Assembly (NCBI RefSeq): GCF_000964085.1
Contig: NZ_JZRB01000046.1
Span: 35,061 to 99,060, forward strand
DNA: 64,000 nucleotides
Reading direction: 5' to 3'
Source: Luteibacter yeojuensis
Lineage (GTDB): Bacteria > Pseudomonadota > Gammaproteobacteria > Xanthomonadales > Rhodanobacteraceae
Within the stretch, counting starts at the first letter, position 1, and every line of letters begins with the position of its first letter. This document shows, piece by piece, positions 36,733 to 45,832 of this stretch. A model generated the notes under the pieces. The model made no database searches. It was not told the DNA's origin and saw only the letters and a list, made by a program, of their open reading frames with translations. Position numbers and translations under genes: made by a program.

Positions 36733-38574
36733 TCAGTAATCGCGCTTCTTGCGCGGCGGCTTGCCGCCGCCCGGGCCGCCGGGGCCGCCCGAACGGGCGC
36801 CGTGCGGGCGGAAATTACCGCGCGGACGCGGGCCGCCCGGGCCGGGGCCCGATTGCGGCTGCTCCGTGCCATCCCACTCGCTGATCTTCAGCTGCTGCTG
36901 CGCCACCCACACCTTCTTCAGGTGCGTGAAGGTCTCCGGCGGCATGCCATCGGGCAAGTCGATGAGGCTGTAGTTGTCACGGATGCTCACGCGGCCGATG
37001 AACTTGGCCTCCACGCCACCCTCGTTCGCGATGGCGCCCACGATGTTGCCCGGCTTCACGCCGTGCTCGTGGCCCACTTCGATGCGGTAGGTTTTCTTGC
37101 CGTTCTCGGTGACGTGTGCACGCGGCTGGCGCATGCCTTCGCGCACCGGGCGGCGATCCTGGAAGCCATCGTTGCCGTGGTCGCGCTCGCGGTCGTATTC
37201 GCGCGGCGGGCGTTCGGTGTACTCGCGCTTGGCCGGCGGCTCGAGCAGCAGCGGCTGGTCGCCCTGGGCGATCTTGGCCAGCGCGGCGGCGATCTCGATG
37301 GCAGGCACGTTGTGTTCCTGCTCGTACTTCTCCACCAGCTGCTGGAACATGCCCAGGTCGCCCGAGGCCAGGGTATCGGTGATGCGCTGGTTGAACTTGT
37401 TGACGCGGGTGTCGTTCACCGCCTCGATGGTCGGCAGCTGCATCTGTTCGATCGGCTGGCGCGTGGCGCGCTCGATCTGGCGGAGCAGGTTGCGCTCGCG
37501 CGGCGTGACGAACAGGATGGCCTCGCCGTTGCGTCCCGCGCGGCCGGTGCGGCCGATGCGGTGCACGTACGATTCGGTATCGTGCGGGATGTCGTAGTTC
37601 AGCACGTGGCTGATGCGCTCGACATCGAGGCCGCGCGCGGCGACATCGGTGGCGATGAGGATATCGAGCTTGCCGTTCTTCAGCTGGTCGATGACGCGCT
37701 CGCGCTGCGCCTGCGCCATGTCGCCGTTGATGGCGGCCGCGGCGAAACCACGCGCCTGCAGCTTGCTGGCGAGCTCTTCGGTGGCCGACTTGGTGCGGGC
37801 GAACACGATCATGGCGTCGAAGCTTTCGGCCTCGAGGATGCGGGTGAGCGCATCGAGCTTGTGCACGCCGCTGACCCACCAGTAACGCTGGCGGATGTTC
37901 GCCGCGGTGGTGGTCTTGTTCTTGATCGTGATCTCGACGGGGTCGTTCAGGTAGGTCTGTGCGATGCGGCGGATGGGCGAGGGCATGGTGGCGGAGAACA
38001 GCGCCACCTGGCGGCCTTCCGGCGTGGCCTGCAGCAGCTTCTCGACGTCGTCGATGAAGCCCATGCGGAGCATTTCGTCGGCTTCGTCGAGCACCACGAA
38101 CTTGAGGGCCGAGAGGTCGAGCGTGCCCTTGTCGAGGTGGTCGATGATGCGGCCGGGGGTGCCAACCACGATCTGCGCGCCGCGCTTCAGGCCCTGCAGC
38201 TGCGGGCCGTAGCTCTGGCCGCCGTAGATGGGCAGTACCTGGAAGCCCGGCATGTAGGTGGCGTACTTCTGGAAGGCTTCGGCCACCTGGATGGCCAATT
38301 CACGCGTGGGTGCGAGCACCAGCGCCTGCGGCTTGCCCGGCTTGACGTCGATGCGCGACAGCACCGGCAGCGCGAACGCGGCCGTCTTGCCGGTGCCTGT
38401 CTGGGCCTGGCCGATGACGTCGCGGCCGTCGAGCAGCGGCGGGATGGTCGCGGCCTGGATGGGGGAGGGGGTTTCGTAGCCCACGTCGGTCAGGGCGCGG
38501 ACGACGTTGGCGTCGAGCGCGAGCGCGCTGAAACCGGGCAGGGCCGGAGCGTTGTCGGTATCGGGGGATGTCAT
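36733..38574 (-). CDS. deaD: DEAD-box RNA helicase, DeaD/CsdA type
   Basis: This 613-residue ATP-dependent RNA helicase has the Q motif near residue 35, GQAQTGTGKTAA, PTRELAIQ, TPGRI, VLDEADEML, SAT, then ATDVAARGLDV and HRIGRTGRAG. After the RecA domains comes a DbpA-like RNA-binding domain (KTYRIEVGHEHGVKPGNIVGAIANE) and an Arg/Gly-rich tail, the layout of DeaD involved in ribosome assembly and cold adaptation. A strong terminator follows. The ATG at 38574 is well placed; the upstream 120 bases contain no other gene. Confidence 0.95.
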   Translation of the reverse strand: MTSPDTDNAPALPGFSALALDANVVRALTDVGYETPSPIQAATIPPLLDGRDVIGQAQTGTGKTAAFALPVLSRIDVKPGKPQALVLAPTRELAIQVAEAFQKYATYMPGFQVLPIYGGQSYGPQLQGLKRGAQIVVGTPGRIIDHLDKGTLDLSALKFVVLDEADEMLRMGFIDDVEKLLQATPEGRQVALFSATMPSPIRRIAQTYLNDPVEITIKNKTTTAANIRQRYWWVSGVHKLDALTRILEAESFDAMIVFARTKSATEELASKLQARGFAAAAINGDMAQAQRERVIDQLKNGKLDILIATDVAARGLDVERISHVLNYDIPHDTESYVHRIGRTGRAGRNGEAILFVTPRERNLLRQIERATRQPIEQMQLPTIEAVNDTRVNKFNQRITDTLASGDLGMFQQLVEKYEQEHNVPAIEIAAALAKIAQGDQPLLLEPPAKREYTERPPREYDRERDHGNDGFQDRRPVREGMRQPRAHVTENGKKTYRIEVGHEHGVKPGNIVGAIANEGGVEAKFIGRVSIRDNYSLIDLPDGMPPETFTHLKKVWVAQQQLKISEWDGTEQPQSGPGPGGPRPRGNFRPHGARSGGPGGPGGGKPPRKKRDY

Positions 38575-38696
38575 GGCAGCCTCGGGGAGGGGCGCGGCGG
38601 CGACGGTCGGCGCCGGGCAGTAACGGTATTGTAGCAGCGATCAGGGGTTTACGTCGTCCGTTACACTCGCCCATCAGCTTTCCAAGGGAGAACGGC

Positions 38697-39545
38697 ATGG
38701 CGGCGATCGAGACGGTGTCGGAGCAGCGTTGCTTCGGGGGCACCCAGGGGTTTTACACCCATGCCTCGGAGGCCTGCGGCGGGCCCATGAAGTTTGCCGT
38801 TTACCTGCCACCGGCGGCGGAAAACGGCCCGGTGCCGGTGCTCTGGTTCCTCGCGGGCCTGACCTGCACGGCAGAAACTTTCACGACAAAGGCCGGCGCC
38901 CAGCGTCTGGCCTCGGAGCTGGGCCTGGCGCTGGTCATGCCCGACACAAGCCCGCGCGATACCGGCGTGGCCGGTGCCACGGGCGATTGGGAGTTCGGCG
39001 AGGGCGCGGGCTTCTACCTCGATGCCACGGAAGCACCGTGGAACAAGCGCTTCCGCATGTACAGCTATGTGGTGGACGAATTGCCGCGCCTGCTGCAGGA
39101 ACGATTCCCATTCGACATGGGCCGGCAGGGCATCTTTGGCCATTCGATGGGTGGGCATGGCGCGCTTACGCTTGCCCTGCGCAACCCCGGGCGCTACCGC
39201 TCGCTGTCGGCGTTCGCGCCGATCGTCGCGCCGGCCAGCGTGCCGTGGGGGCAGAAGGCGTTCCCACGTTATCTCGGCGACGACAAGAAGGCGTGGCGAA
39301 AGCACGATGCCAGCGCACTGGTCGCGGACGGCGCGCGTTTCAACGGCACGATCCTCATCGACCAGGGCGAGGCCGATGGCTTCCTCGTGAACCAGCTGCA
39401 GCCACAACGGTTCGAGGCCGCGTGCGAGGAGGCGAAGCAGCCGCTCGAACTGCGCATGCAGCCGGGCTACGACCACAGCTACTACTTCATCCAGACCTTC
39501 ATCGACGACCACCTGCGCCACCACGCGGCGGCGCTGGCCGCATGA
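38697..39545 (+). CDS. fghA: S-formylglutathione hydrolase
   Basis: This 282-residue esterase-D family enzyme hydrolyses S-formylglutathione to formate and glutathione in formaldehyde detoxification. The nucleophile elbow is GHSMGGHGA (Ser150), with the acid in DQGEADGFL and the His in GYDHSYYFI. TKAGAQRLASELGLALV and MPDTSPRD are family-specific. No adhC or regulator gene is adjacent in this window. The stop overlaps the next start as ATGA, so it is cotranscribed with a GNAT gene. Confidence 0.95.
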   Translation: MAAIETVSEQRCFGGTQGFYTHASEACGGPMKFAVYLPPAAENGPVPVLWFLAGLTCTAETFTTKAGAQRLASELGLALVMPDTSPRDTGVAGATGDWEFGEGAGFYLDATEAPWNKRFRMYSYVVDELPRLLQERFPFDMGRQGIFGHSMGGHGALTLALRNPGRYRSLSAFAPIVAPASVPWGQKAFPRYLGDDKKAWRKHDASALVADGARFNGTILIDQGEADGFLVNQLQPQRFEAACEEAKQPLELRMQPGYDHSYYFIQTFIDDHLRHHAAALAA

Positions 39546-40096
39546 GCGAACCCGTCCGCATGCGCACGCCGCGCCTGCTGGTCCGCCTGCTCGACATCGA
39601 CGAGGCGGAGCTGCTGCTGCGCTACCGGGTGGAAAACCGCGAACACCTGCGGCCATGGGAGCCGTTGCGCAACAGCATGCATTACACGGTGGAGGGCTGT
39701 CGGCAGACGATCGAGGCAGGGCTGGAAGCCGCCCGCTCCGATCGTGGATACCCGTTCGCGATGCTCCCGCCCGATGGCGGCGAGGTGGTGGGGACCTTCA
39801 CCTTCGCCAACGTGGTGCGCGGGGTGTTCCAGGCCTGCCACCTCGGCTACGGCATCGGCCGGAAACACGAGGGGCAGGGGCTGATGTTCGAGGCGCTGGA
39901 TGCCGCCGTGCGTTATGCGTTCGGCCCTTTGGACTTCCATCGCGTGATGGCGAACTACATGCCGCGCAATGATCGCAGCGGCCGCCTGCTCGAGCGCCTG
40001 GGCTTCGAGAAGGAGGGCCTGGCGAAGCGTTACCTGAAGATCGATGGCCTGTGGGAGGACCATGTCCTCACGGCGAAGGTCAGAACGCAGGCCTGA
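39542..40096 (+). CDS. GNAT acetyltransferase, RimJ/RimL type
   Basis: This 184-residue enzyme of the ribosomal-protein N-acetyltransferase group starts RTPRLLVRLLDIDEAELLLRYR. It has an acetyl-CoA motif in GYGIGRKHEGQGLMFEAL and ends with HRVMANYMPRNDRSGRLLERLGF, a RimJ-like hallmark. The target is not certain. It is translationally coupled to fghA by ATGA and runs into the convergent DoxX-like gene, overlapping it by 17 bases. Confidence 0.92.
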   Translation: MSEPVRMRTPRLLVRLLDIDEAELLLRYRVENREHLRPWEPLRNSMHYTVEGCRQTIEAGLEAARSDRGYPFAMLPPDGGEVVGTFTFANVVRGVFQACHLGYGIGRKHEGQGLMFEALDAAVRYAFGPLDFHRVMANYMPRNDRSGRLLERLGFEKEGLAKRYLKIDGLWEDHVLTAKVRTQA

Positions 40097-40526
40097 GCGG
40101 CGACGGCTCGGCGGGCGTGGTGGTGTTCGTGCGCGCATCGGCCGCGAACAGGGCGGCCCACGTGGCACGCTGTTCCCACGCCAGCCACAGGTAGATGGCC
40201 ATCAACACCCAGTGGATGCCGAAGCTCTCGCCTTCGGTGACGAAGTGGTAGCCGAAGATCACCACGATGGGCGCGGCCAGGAGCAGCAACGCCAGGGCGA
40301 CCATGCGCCGGGCGATGAGCGCCACGCCGGCGTAGGTGAACAGCACGCCGAGCAGGGGCACGATGAAGCCGCTGGCGCCGAGGCCCGCGAGGAACGCGTG
40401 GCCGGCCGTGGTATGCGGCGCGGGTGGCTGCCAGAACGCAAAGATATGGTTCAGGCCGGAGAAAACGAAGAACGCCCCGAACAGGGTGCGCAGGGCGTGC
40501 GTGGTGTAGCGATGGAAACGGGTCAT
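40080..40526 (-). CDS. DoxX-like/DUF-type small membrane protein
   Basis: This 148-residue protein has four hydrophobic helices and an early FFVFSGLNHIFAFW, the NHxF-type motif seen in DoxX-like proteins. The C-terminus is polar (TNTTTPAEPSPLRPAF). The function is unknown. It overlaps the convergent acetyltransferase gene by 17 bases. Confidence 0.75.
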   Translation of the reverse strand: MTRFHRYTTHALRTLFGAFFVFSGLNHIFAFWQPPAPHTTAGHAFLAGLGASGFIVPLLGVLFTYAGVALIARRMVALALLLLAAPIVVIFGYHFVTEGESFGIHWVLMAIYLWLAWEQRATWAALFAADARTNTTTPAEPSPLRPAF

Positions 40527-40616
40527 GCGGGGTGCTGCCTACATCGGTGTTACCTGCCAGCCCCGCATGATGCTGGCGGCCGCATGGGAAAGGTATTTCC
40601 CATGCGGCCTAGGCCA

Positions 40617-42020
40617 TCAGGCCTTGTGGGTGGCCGGCCCGCGGCGCTGGCGGCGGCGCTTGTGGTTGCCCGTGTTCTCACCCGTGCCCGCGGCGGCGTG
40701 GCCGTGCGGGCGGTGCGAGGACGGACGGCCACCGCCGTTACCGCGGCCTTGGCCGGCTTCCGCGCGCTCGGGACGGCCCTGGCCACCACCGTGGCGCTGC
40801 CCGCCACCTTGGCCGCCCTGGCGACCACCGGCCTGGCGCTGCTGCTGCTTCGGGCGCGGCGCGCCCGCGTCGAGGCGCAGCGGCGTGCTGGGCTCGAAGC
40901 CAGCCACGTTGACCAGTTCCAGGTCGGTCTTCAGCAGGCGGCGGATATCGCGCAACAGGCCCGATTCGTCGTGGCTCACCAGCGAGACGGCCTGGCCCTC
41001 GGCCCCGGCGCGGCCGGTGCGGCCGATGCGGTGCACGTAGTCCTCGGCCACCATCGGCAGGTCGAAGTTGATCACCACCGGCAGCTGGTCGATATCGATG
41101 CCGCGGGCGGCGATGTCGGTGGCCACCAGCACGGTGACGCGCCCGGTCTTGAAGTCGCTGAGCGCGCGCGTGCGGGCATTCTGGCTCTTGTTCCCGTGGA
41201 TGGCGGCGGCGCGGATGCCGGCGGCTTCGAGGAAGCGCACCAGCTTGTCGGCGCCGTGCTTGGTGCGGCTGAACACGAGGGTCTGGCGGCGGCTGTCCTC
41301 GGCGAGCAGGTGCAGCAGCAGGTCGCGCTTCTTCGCCGCATCCACCGGGTGCACGCGGTGGGTGACGGTGTTGGCCACGGTGTTGGCCGGTGCGGTGGAG
41401 ACCTCGCGCGGCTCGCGCATGAACTGCTGCGCCAGCGCCTTGATCTCGGGGGCGAACGTGGCCGAGAACAGCAGGGTCTGGCGCTTCTGCGGCACGGCCG
41501 CGAGGATGCGCTTGAGCGCCGGCAGGAAGCCCATGTCGAGCATGCGGTCGGCTTCGTCGAGCACCAGGACCTCGACCTTCGACAGGTCGACCGAGCGCTG
41601 CATCATGTGGTCGATGAGGCGGCCCGGGGTGGCCACGACCACCTCGACGCCACGGCGCAGGGCGTGCAGCTGGTTGCCCATGCCGACGCCGCCGAAGATC
41701 ACCGTGCTGCTGACGCGCACGTACTTGGCGTAATCGGCGAGGTTGTCCTGCACCTGCGCGGCCAGCTCGCGGGTGGGGGTGAGGATGAGCACGCGGATGG
41801 GGCGGCGGCCCTCGAGCATCGGCGTGTTGGCGAGCCGGTGCAGGACGGGCAGCAGGAACGCGGCGGTCTTGCCGGTACCGGTCTGCGCGGCGGCCATCAG
41901 GTCGTGGCCGGCGAGCACCTCGGGGATGGCGGCGGCCTGGATGGGGGTCGGCTGCTTGTAGCCCGCCTCGGAAAGCGCGCGCAGCAGCGCCGGCGCAAGG
42001 CCCAGCGAATCGAACGACAT
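40617..42020 (-). CDS. rhlE: DEAD-box RNA helicase, RhlE type
   Basis: This 467-residue helicase begins FDSLGLAPALLRALSEAGY and has AAAQTGTGKTAA, PTRELAAQV, GGVGMGNQ, TPGRLIDHM, VLDEADRMLDMGFLP, FSATF, IHGNKSQNAR, ATDIAARGIDI and HRIGRTGRAG. The RhlE-specific GFLPALKRIL and the Gln/Gly/Arg-rich basic tail (about 395-467) support the subgroup. It likely acts in ribosome assembly or RNA turnover. The ATG at 42020 has GGAG upstream; the frame to 42188 reads through leader sequence. Confidence 0.95.
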   Translation of the reverse strand: MSFDSLGLAPALLRALSEAGYKQPTPIQAAAIPEVLAGHDLMAAAQTGTGKTAAFLLPVLHRLANTPMLEGRRPIRVLILTPTRELAAQVQDNLADYAKYVRVSSTVIFGGVGMGNQLHALRRGVEVVVATPGRLIDHMMQRSVDLSKVEVLVLDEADRMLDMGFLPALKRILAAVPQKRQTLLFSATFAPEIKALAQQFMREPREVSTAPANTVANTVTHRVHPVDAAKKRDLLLHLLAEDSRRQTLVFSRTKHGADKLVRFLEAAGIRAAAIHGNKSQNARTRALSDFKTGRVTVLVATDIAARGIDIDQLPVVINFDLPMVAEDYVHRIGRTGRAGAEGQAVSLVSHDESGLLRDIRRLLKTDLELVNVAGFEPSTPLRLDAGAPRPKQQQRQAGGRQGGQGGGQRHGGGQGRPERAEAGQGRGNGGGRPSSHRPHGHAAAGTGENTGNHKRRRQRRGPATHKA

Positions 42021-42296
42021 TGGGGGGTAACTCCTGTGGGCCCGAGCGTTCCCTGGAACCGCGCTACGGGCGATGAATTTGGCGGCCGCGCGTGCCCAAG
42101 GGGGCGACGGGCTGGCCGGTGTCGTGCGCGCTGTTCGGGGGTGGGGGAGCAGCGGAACGCTCCGCAAGGGAGTCGATAGCGGCGGCACGACCGACGGAGT
42201 CTACCACGTTTTGCGGCGCAACATACGCCTTGGGCGACAACGGCCCCGGACGCTGCGGGCCTGGCAGTGCAGGCCCGCAGCGCCCGGCGCAGCAGG
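42021..42296. other. leader of rhlE and 3' region of the EF-hand gene
   Basis: There is no gene here. Near the EF-hand gene a perfect 12-bp stem hairpin (42251-42282) lies just past its stop and is the likely transcript end, though it has no T run. The remainder is the long GC-rich 5' region of rhlE, in which I see no defined regulator. Confidence 0.55.
42251..42282 (-). terminator. GC-rich hairpin after the EF-hand gene
   Basis: CGCTGCGGGCCT and AGGCCCGCAGCG pair perfectly with an 8-base loop, 15 bases beyond the stop at 42297. The missing T run makes this a structural transcript end or Rho-linked site rather than a textbook intrinsic terminator. Confidence 0.55.
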
Positions 42297-42650
42297 CTAC
42301 TGCGTCTTCGGGGCGCTCGTCTTGTTGACGTAGGCGTTGTATTCCGAGGCATCCACGCGGCCGTTGTGGTCCTGGTCGGCCTCGTTGAAATGCGCGCGGA
42401 GCTGTTTCAGCGCTTCATTGTCCTTCGGGATATCGCTGCGCTGGATATAGCCCTTGCCCTTCTTGTCGAGGTCGGAGAAGGCCGGCGCGGCCGAGTCCGG
42501 CTGCGGCGCGCCAGCGTCGGGCATCGCCGCGGGCAGCTTCTCCTGCGGCGGCGGTGGCGCGGCCTGCGGCGAGGCCTGCTGGGCCAGGGCGGCACCACTG
42601 GCAAGGGCACCGGCCAGCGTGAGCGAAACGATCAAGCGCGGATACTTCAT
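42297..42650 (-). CDS. secreted EF-hand calcium-binding protein
   Basis: This 117-residue protein has a signal peptide (MKYPRLIVSLTLAGALASGAALA), a Pro/Gln-rich linker and two EF-hand loops. The first is a degenerate DLDKKGKGYIQRSD; the second is a canonical DQDHNGRVDASEY (Asp, Asp, Asn, Gly, Val and Glu in place). It is probably a periplasmic calcium-responsive protein; the partner is unknown. Confidence 0.88.
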   Translation of the reverse strand: MKYPRLIVSLTLAGALASGAALAQQASPQAAPPPPQEKLPAAMPDAGAPQPDSAAPAFSDLDKKGKGYIQRSDIPKDNEALKQLRAHFNEADQDHNGRVDASEYNAYVNKTSAPKTQ

Positions 42651-42778
42651 GGGGTACTCCGTCTGTCGTGATGGCGGCGGCCAGTGTATCGGCGTGCTGT
42701 CGTCGCCCCGTGAGCCGGATGTTGGCGTTTTGCGCTGTGCTAGCCTTCCCCGCGCCCCAAACAATTGAGGAAATTCGG

Positions 42779-44014
42779 ATGCCGTTGCCCGCCGCACTGC
42801 GTGAACTGGACCCCACCCAGCGGCATACCGTCATCGCCAGCTTCCTCGGCTGGACCCTCGACGCCTTCGATTACTTCCTGCTCACATTCGTGATCCTGGC
42901 CGTGGCGCAGGAGTTCCACGTGCCCAAGGCCGAAGTCACCTACGGCCTGTTCCTGACGCTGGCCGCGCGCCCGCTCGGCGCGCTGGTCTTCGGGCGCCTG
43001 GCCGATCGCTACGGCCGCCGCCGGGTGCTGATGTTCGACATCGTGCTGTTCTCCATCCTGGAGGTGGCCTGCGCGTTCGCGCCGAGCCTCGCCATCCTGC
43101 TGGGGCTGCGCTTCCTTTTCGGCGTGGCGATGGGCGGCGAGTGGGGCATCGGCGCATCGCTGGCCATGGAGTCGATCCCCGCGGCGTCGCGCGGCTTCGT
43201 CTCCGGCCTGCTGCAAAGCGGTTATCCCTGCGGCTTCTTCCTCGCGGCGCTGGTGAACTGGTTGCTGGTCGATCACATCGGCTGGCGCGGCCTGTTCATC
43301 GTCGGTGCGATGCCCGCGCTGCTGGTCTTGTATATCCGCCGCAAGGTGCCCGAGTCGCCGGTGTGGCAGGCCCAGCAGGCGAAGCCCCGCCAGGGCGTCA
43401 TGGCCTCGATGCGCGGGCACTGGAAGCTCTTCATCTACCTCATGCTGCTGATGGCCGCCTTCAACATGTTCAGCCACGGCTCGCAGGACATGTACCCGAC
43501 CTTCGTGCAGGAGACGCTGAAGATCCCGGCGGGCTCCAGCACGGCCTTCCTGCTCACCGCGCTGTTGAACATGGGTGCGCTGGTGGGTGGGCTCACGTTC
43601 GGCTCGATGTCGGAGAAGATCGGCCGGCGCAAGGCCATCATCATCGCCGCGCTGCTGGCCATCCCGGTGATCCCGCTGTGGACGTATGGCGGCTCGCTGC
43701 TACTGCTCGGCCTGGGCGCCTTCCTCATCCAGGTGATGGTGCAGGGAGCGTGGGGCGTGGTGCCCACCCACCTGAACGAGCTTTCGCCCGATGCCGTCCG
43801 CGGCACCTTGCCGGGGTTCGCCTACCAGATGGGCAACCTGCTGGCCGCCATCACGGCCACGGCCCAGACCTGGCTGGCCGAGTGGCGCGGGGGTGACTTT
43901 GCCTTCGCCATGTCGGCCTGGATCGCCGTGGTGGCCGTGGTGCTGGCCCTGCTGACGTGGCTCGGCCCCGAGGCGCGGGGCCGGGGCTTCGGCAAGGATG
44001 GCGGCCCGGCGTGA
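42779..44014 (+). CDS. MFS transporter, sialate/carboxylate:H+ symporter type
   Basis: This 411-residue protein has twelve membrane helices. GWTLDAFDYFLLTF in helix 1 and GRLADRYGRRRVL after helix 2 are typical of the metabolite:H+ symporter/aromatic-acid and sialic-acid groups. The second half repeats the loop as GSMSEKIGRRKAI. It probably imports a carboxylate or sialate-like acid by proton symport. The start at 42779 follows GAGGAAATTCGG. The genes around it give no clue to the substrate. Confidence 0.85.
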   Translation: MPLPAALRELDPTQRHTVIASFLGWTLDAFDYFLLTFVILAVAQEFHVPKAEVTYGLFLTLAARPLGALVFGRLADRYGRRRVLMFDIVLFSILEVACAFAPSLAILLGLRFLFGVAMGGEWGIGASLAMESIPAASRGFVSGLLQSGYPCGFFLAALVNWLLVDHIGWRGLFIVGAMPALLVLYIRRKVPESPVWQAQQAKPRQGVMASMRGHWKLFIYLMLLMAAFNMFSHGSQDMYPTFVQETLKIPAGSSTAFLLTALLNMGALVGGLTFGSMSEKIGRRKAIIIAALLAIPVIPLWTYGGSLLLLGLGAFLIQVMVQGAWGVVPTHLNELSPDAVRGTLPGFAYQMGNLLAAITATAQTWLAEWRGGDFAFAMSAWIAVVAVVLALLTWLGPEARGRGFGKDGGPA

Positions 44015-44067
44015 CGCCGGGCCCGGCCCCCGGTAAAATCCCCGGTTTTCATCGGGTAGAAACCAAC

Positions 44068-44556
44068 ATGCAGGCTGGCAAGGACAAGGTCATCGCGTTC
44101 CACTACACCCTCTCGGTCGACGGCAACAAGGTCGAGAGCTCGACCGATGGCGGCGAGCCGTTGTGGATCCTGCTGGGCCACGGCCAGCTCATCCCGGGCA
44201 TGGAAGCGGGCCTCGAGGGCAAGGCCGAGGGCGACAAGTTCGACCTCGAGATCGCCCCGGAGCAGGGTTACGGCGCGCGCCGCGAGGGTGCCACCCAGCG
44301 CGTGCCGAAGAAGTACTTCCCGAACCAGGGCAAGGGCCTCAAGGCCGGCGACACCACCGTTCTTTCGATGAAGGAAGGCGGCCAGCAGGCCGTCGTCGTG
44401 CAGAAGGTGGGTTCCAGCGTCATCGACATCGACACCAACCACCCGATGGCCGGCAAGACCCTGGCCTTCAACATCGACGTGCAGACCGTGCGCGATGCCA
44501 CCGACGAAGAGAAGGCCCACGGCCACGCCCACCCGAACGGCGACGGCGCGCACTAA
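44068..44556 (+). CDS. slyD: SlyD-type FKBP peptidyl-prolyl isomerase
   Basis: This 162-residue cytosolic isomerase and chaperone has the FKBP core split by the IF insert: FHYTLSVDGNKVESS, PLWILLGHGQLIPGMEAGLEG, GDKFDLEIAPEQGYG, then VIDIDTNHPMAGKTLAFNI. The His-containing tail (EEKAHGHAHPNGDGAH) is a short metal-binding-like end, much shorter than the E. coli tail. It may assist folding and nickel handling. A REP follows the stop by 18 bases. Confidence 0.93.
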   Translation: MQAGKDKVIAFHYTLSVDGNKVESSTDGGEPLWILLGHGQLIPGMEAGLEGKAEGDKFDLEIAPEQGYGARREGATQRVPKKYFPNQGKGLKAGDTTVLSMKEGGQQAVVVQKVGSSVIDIDTNHPMAGKTLAFNIDVQTVRDATDEEKAHGHAHPNGDGAH

Positions 44557-44573
44557 GCCTTCCAGATAGAAAA

Positions 44574-44643
44574 TGTAGGAGCGCGCTTGCGCGCGATCCG
44601 CCGCCAGGCGGAAAAAGCATCGCGCGCAAGCGCGCTCCCACAT
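44574..44643. repeat. REP palindrome (GTAGGAGCGCGC subtype)
   Basis: GTAGGAGCGCGCTTGCGCGC and its complement ending CGCGCTCCCACATC surround a CCGCC/GGCGG stem. It separates slyD from the convergent DUF6326 gene. Confidence 0.93.
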
Positions 44644-44649
44644 CAAGCA

Positions 44650-45057
44650 TTAAGCTGTTTTCGGCCACCGCCATGCGCTGGCAACGGTCGCCAGGCTGAG
44701 CAGCACCTCGATCACGCCCAGCGTCACGTAGAACGCCGGCGCCCCCTGCATCGTCAGCAGCATGATCGCCGCATAGGCGAGGCCCAGCACCACGTTGAGC
44801 CACTTGCACGCGATGGCCGGCAGCACCATCGAGCCGAACACCATCAGCGCCGGCACGGCCATCATCAGGCTCACCCCGACGAGCACGCCGCCCGTGGTCG
44901 GTCCCAGCGGCCCGAAGCTGCCCTCCATCATCCCGCGCAGCTTGCCCTGTTCGTACAGGCCGAAGTAATCGCCGTACACGTAGCAGAACATCAGCGATGT
45001 CCAGAGCCCGGCGAGGCGCAGGCGGACGGGTACTTTCACGTCTTCAAGCCTGGCCAT
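44650..45057 (-). CDS. DUF6326-like four-helix membrane protein
   Basis: This 135-residue integral membrane protein has four helices. It begins VKVPVRLRLAGLWTSLMFCYVYGDYFGLY, with later PTTGGVLVGVSLMMAVPALMVF and a positive C-terminus. The pattern resembles DUF6326. The function is unknown. Its ATG shares a base with the TGA of the upstream DUF4386 gene (TGATG), so the two are coupled. Confidence 0.75.
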   Translation of the reverse strand: MARLEDVKVPVRLRLAGLWTSLMFCYVYGDYFGLYEQGKLRGMMEGSFGPLGPTTGGVLVGVSLMMAVPALMVFGSMVLPAIACKWLNVVLGLAYAAIMLLTMQGAPAFYVTLGVIEVLLSLATVASAWRWPKTA

Positions 45058-45731
45058 CACGTGGCCTCCTTCAGTCGGAAACCGGGGCGCGCACCGAACG
45101 TTACGAGCCATAGCGCGAACACGATCTCGCCGAACTGGATCGGCGCGCAGATCGTCGACAGCGCGGGTGCGACGGTGGGGAACGCGAAGCCCGCGACACA
45201 CTGCGCGATATAGGCGATGCCATTGAGCAGCAGCCATGCGCCCAGCAGCTTCGGCAGGAAGGTCGAATGCCATACAAGGGCGCCCAGGGGAATGAGCCAC
45301 AACCCCCAGAACAGTTCCGACGCCACCACCATGCGCCCGTGCAGGTGCAGGAACAGGTCGGCGAGCGCAAAGCGCTGCGCTTCGTTGAAGGCATCAAGCC
45401 AGCTCGCACCCGTGGCAAGGAGGATCGCCGCCGCGTCGTTACCCACGTTCACCACGTAGAACGCGGCGGGGAGGATGCCACCGAAGATTACAAGCGTATT
45501 GGCGAGGCCGCGATGCACGCCAAGCAAAAGCCGGCGTAGCGCGAAGGTGAGGAACAGCATGGCCACGGCGCAGAGCAGGTCGGCGACGATGCCGGCGCGG
45601 TAGAGGGCGAAGTGGTCGAGGATGTCCCTGGCCGAGCCATCGGGAACGACGACGAGCCGCAGCGGGGCGGCGAGGATGACGACGAAAAACCAGAGCCCGG
45701 CGGTGCGGGCCTGCTTGCCCAACGGTGACAT
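45057..45731 (-). CDS. DUF4386 family membrane protein
   Basis: This 224-residue protein has six helices. FALYRAGIVADLLCAVAMLFLTFALRRLL and FHLHGRMVVASELFWGLWLIPLGALVW match the DUF4386 pattern. The function is unknown. It is cotranscribed with the downstream membrane protein, with which it may form a unit. Confidence 0.82.
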   Translation of the reverse strand: MSPLGKQARTAGLWFFVVILAAPLRLVVVPDGSARDILDHFALYRAGIVADLLCAVAMLFLTFALRRLLLGVHRGLANTLVIFGGILPAAFYVVNVGNDAAAILLATGASWLDAFNEAQRFALADLFLHLHGRMVVASELFWGLWLIPLGALVWHSTFLPKLLGAWLLLNGIAYIAQCVAGFAFPTVAPALSTICAPIQFGEIVFALWLVTFGARPGFRLKEAT

Positions 45732-45798
45732 GCCCCATCCCTGTGCGGTGGCGTTGCCGCACTGTGCGGCAAGCCACGGCCATTTCCCTGTGCCGGAA

Positions 45799-45826
45799 GG
45801 TGGGGGCGGGGCGCGCCCCCACCCGG
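45799..45826 (-). terminator. GC-rich hairpin after ohr
   Basis: GGTGGGGGCG and CGCCCCCACC pair around a short GC loop, 7 bases past the ohr stop. There is no T run, so it is a weaker terminator candidate. Confidence 0.5.
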
Positions 45827-45832
45827 CGCGGC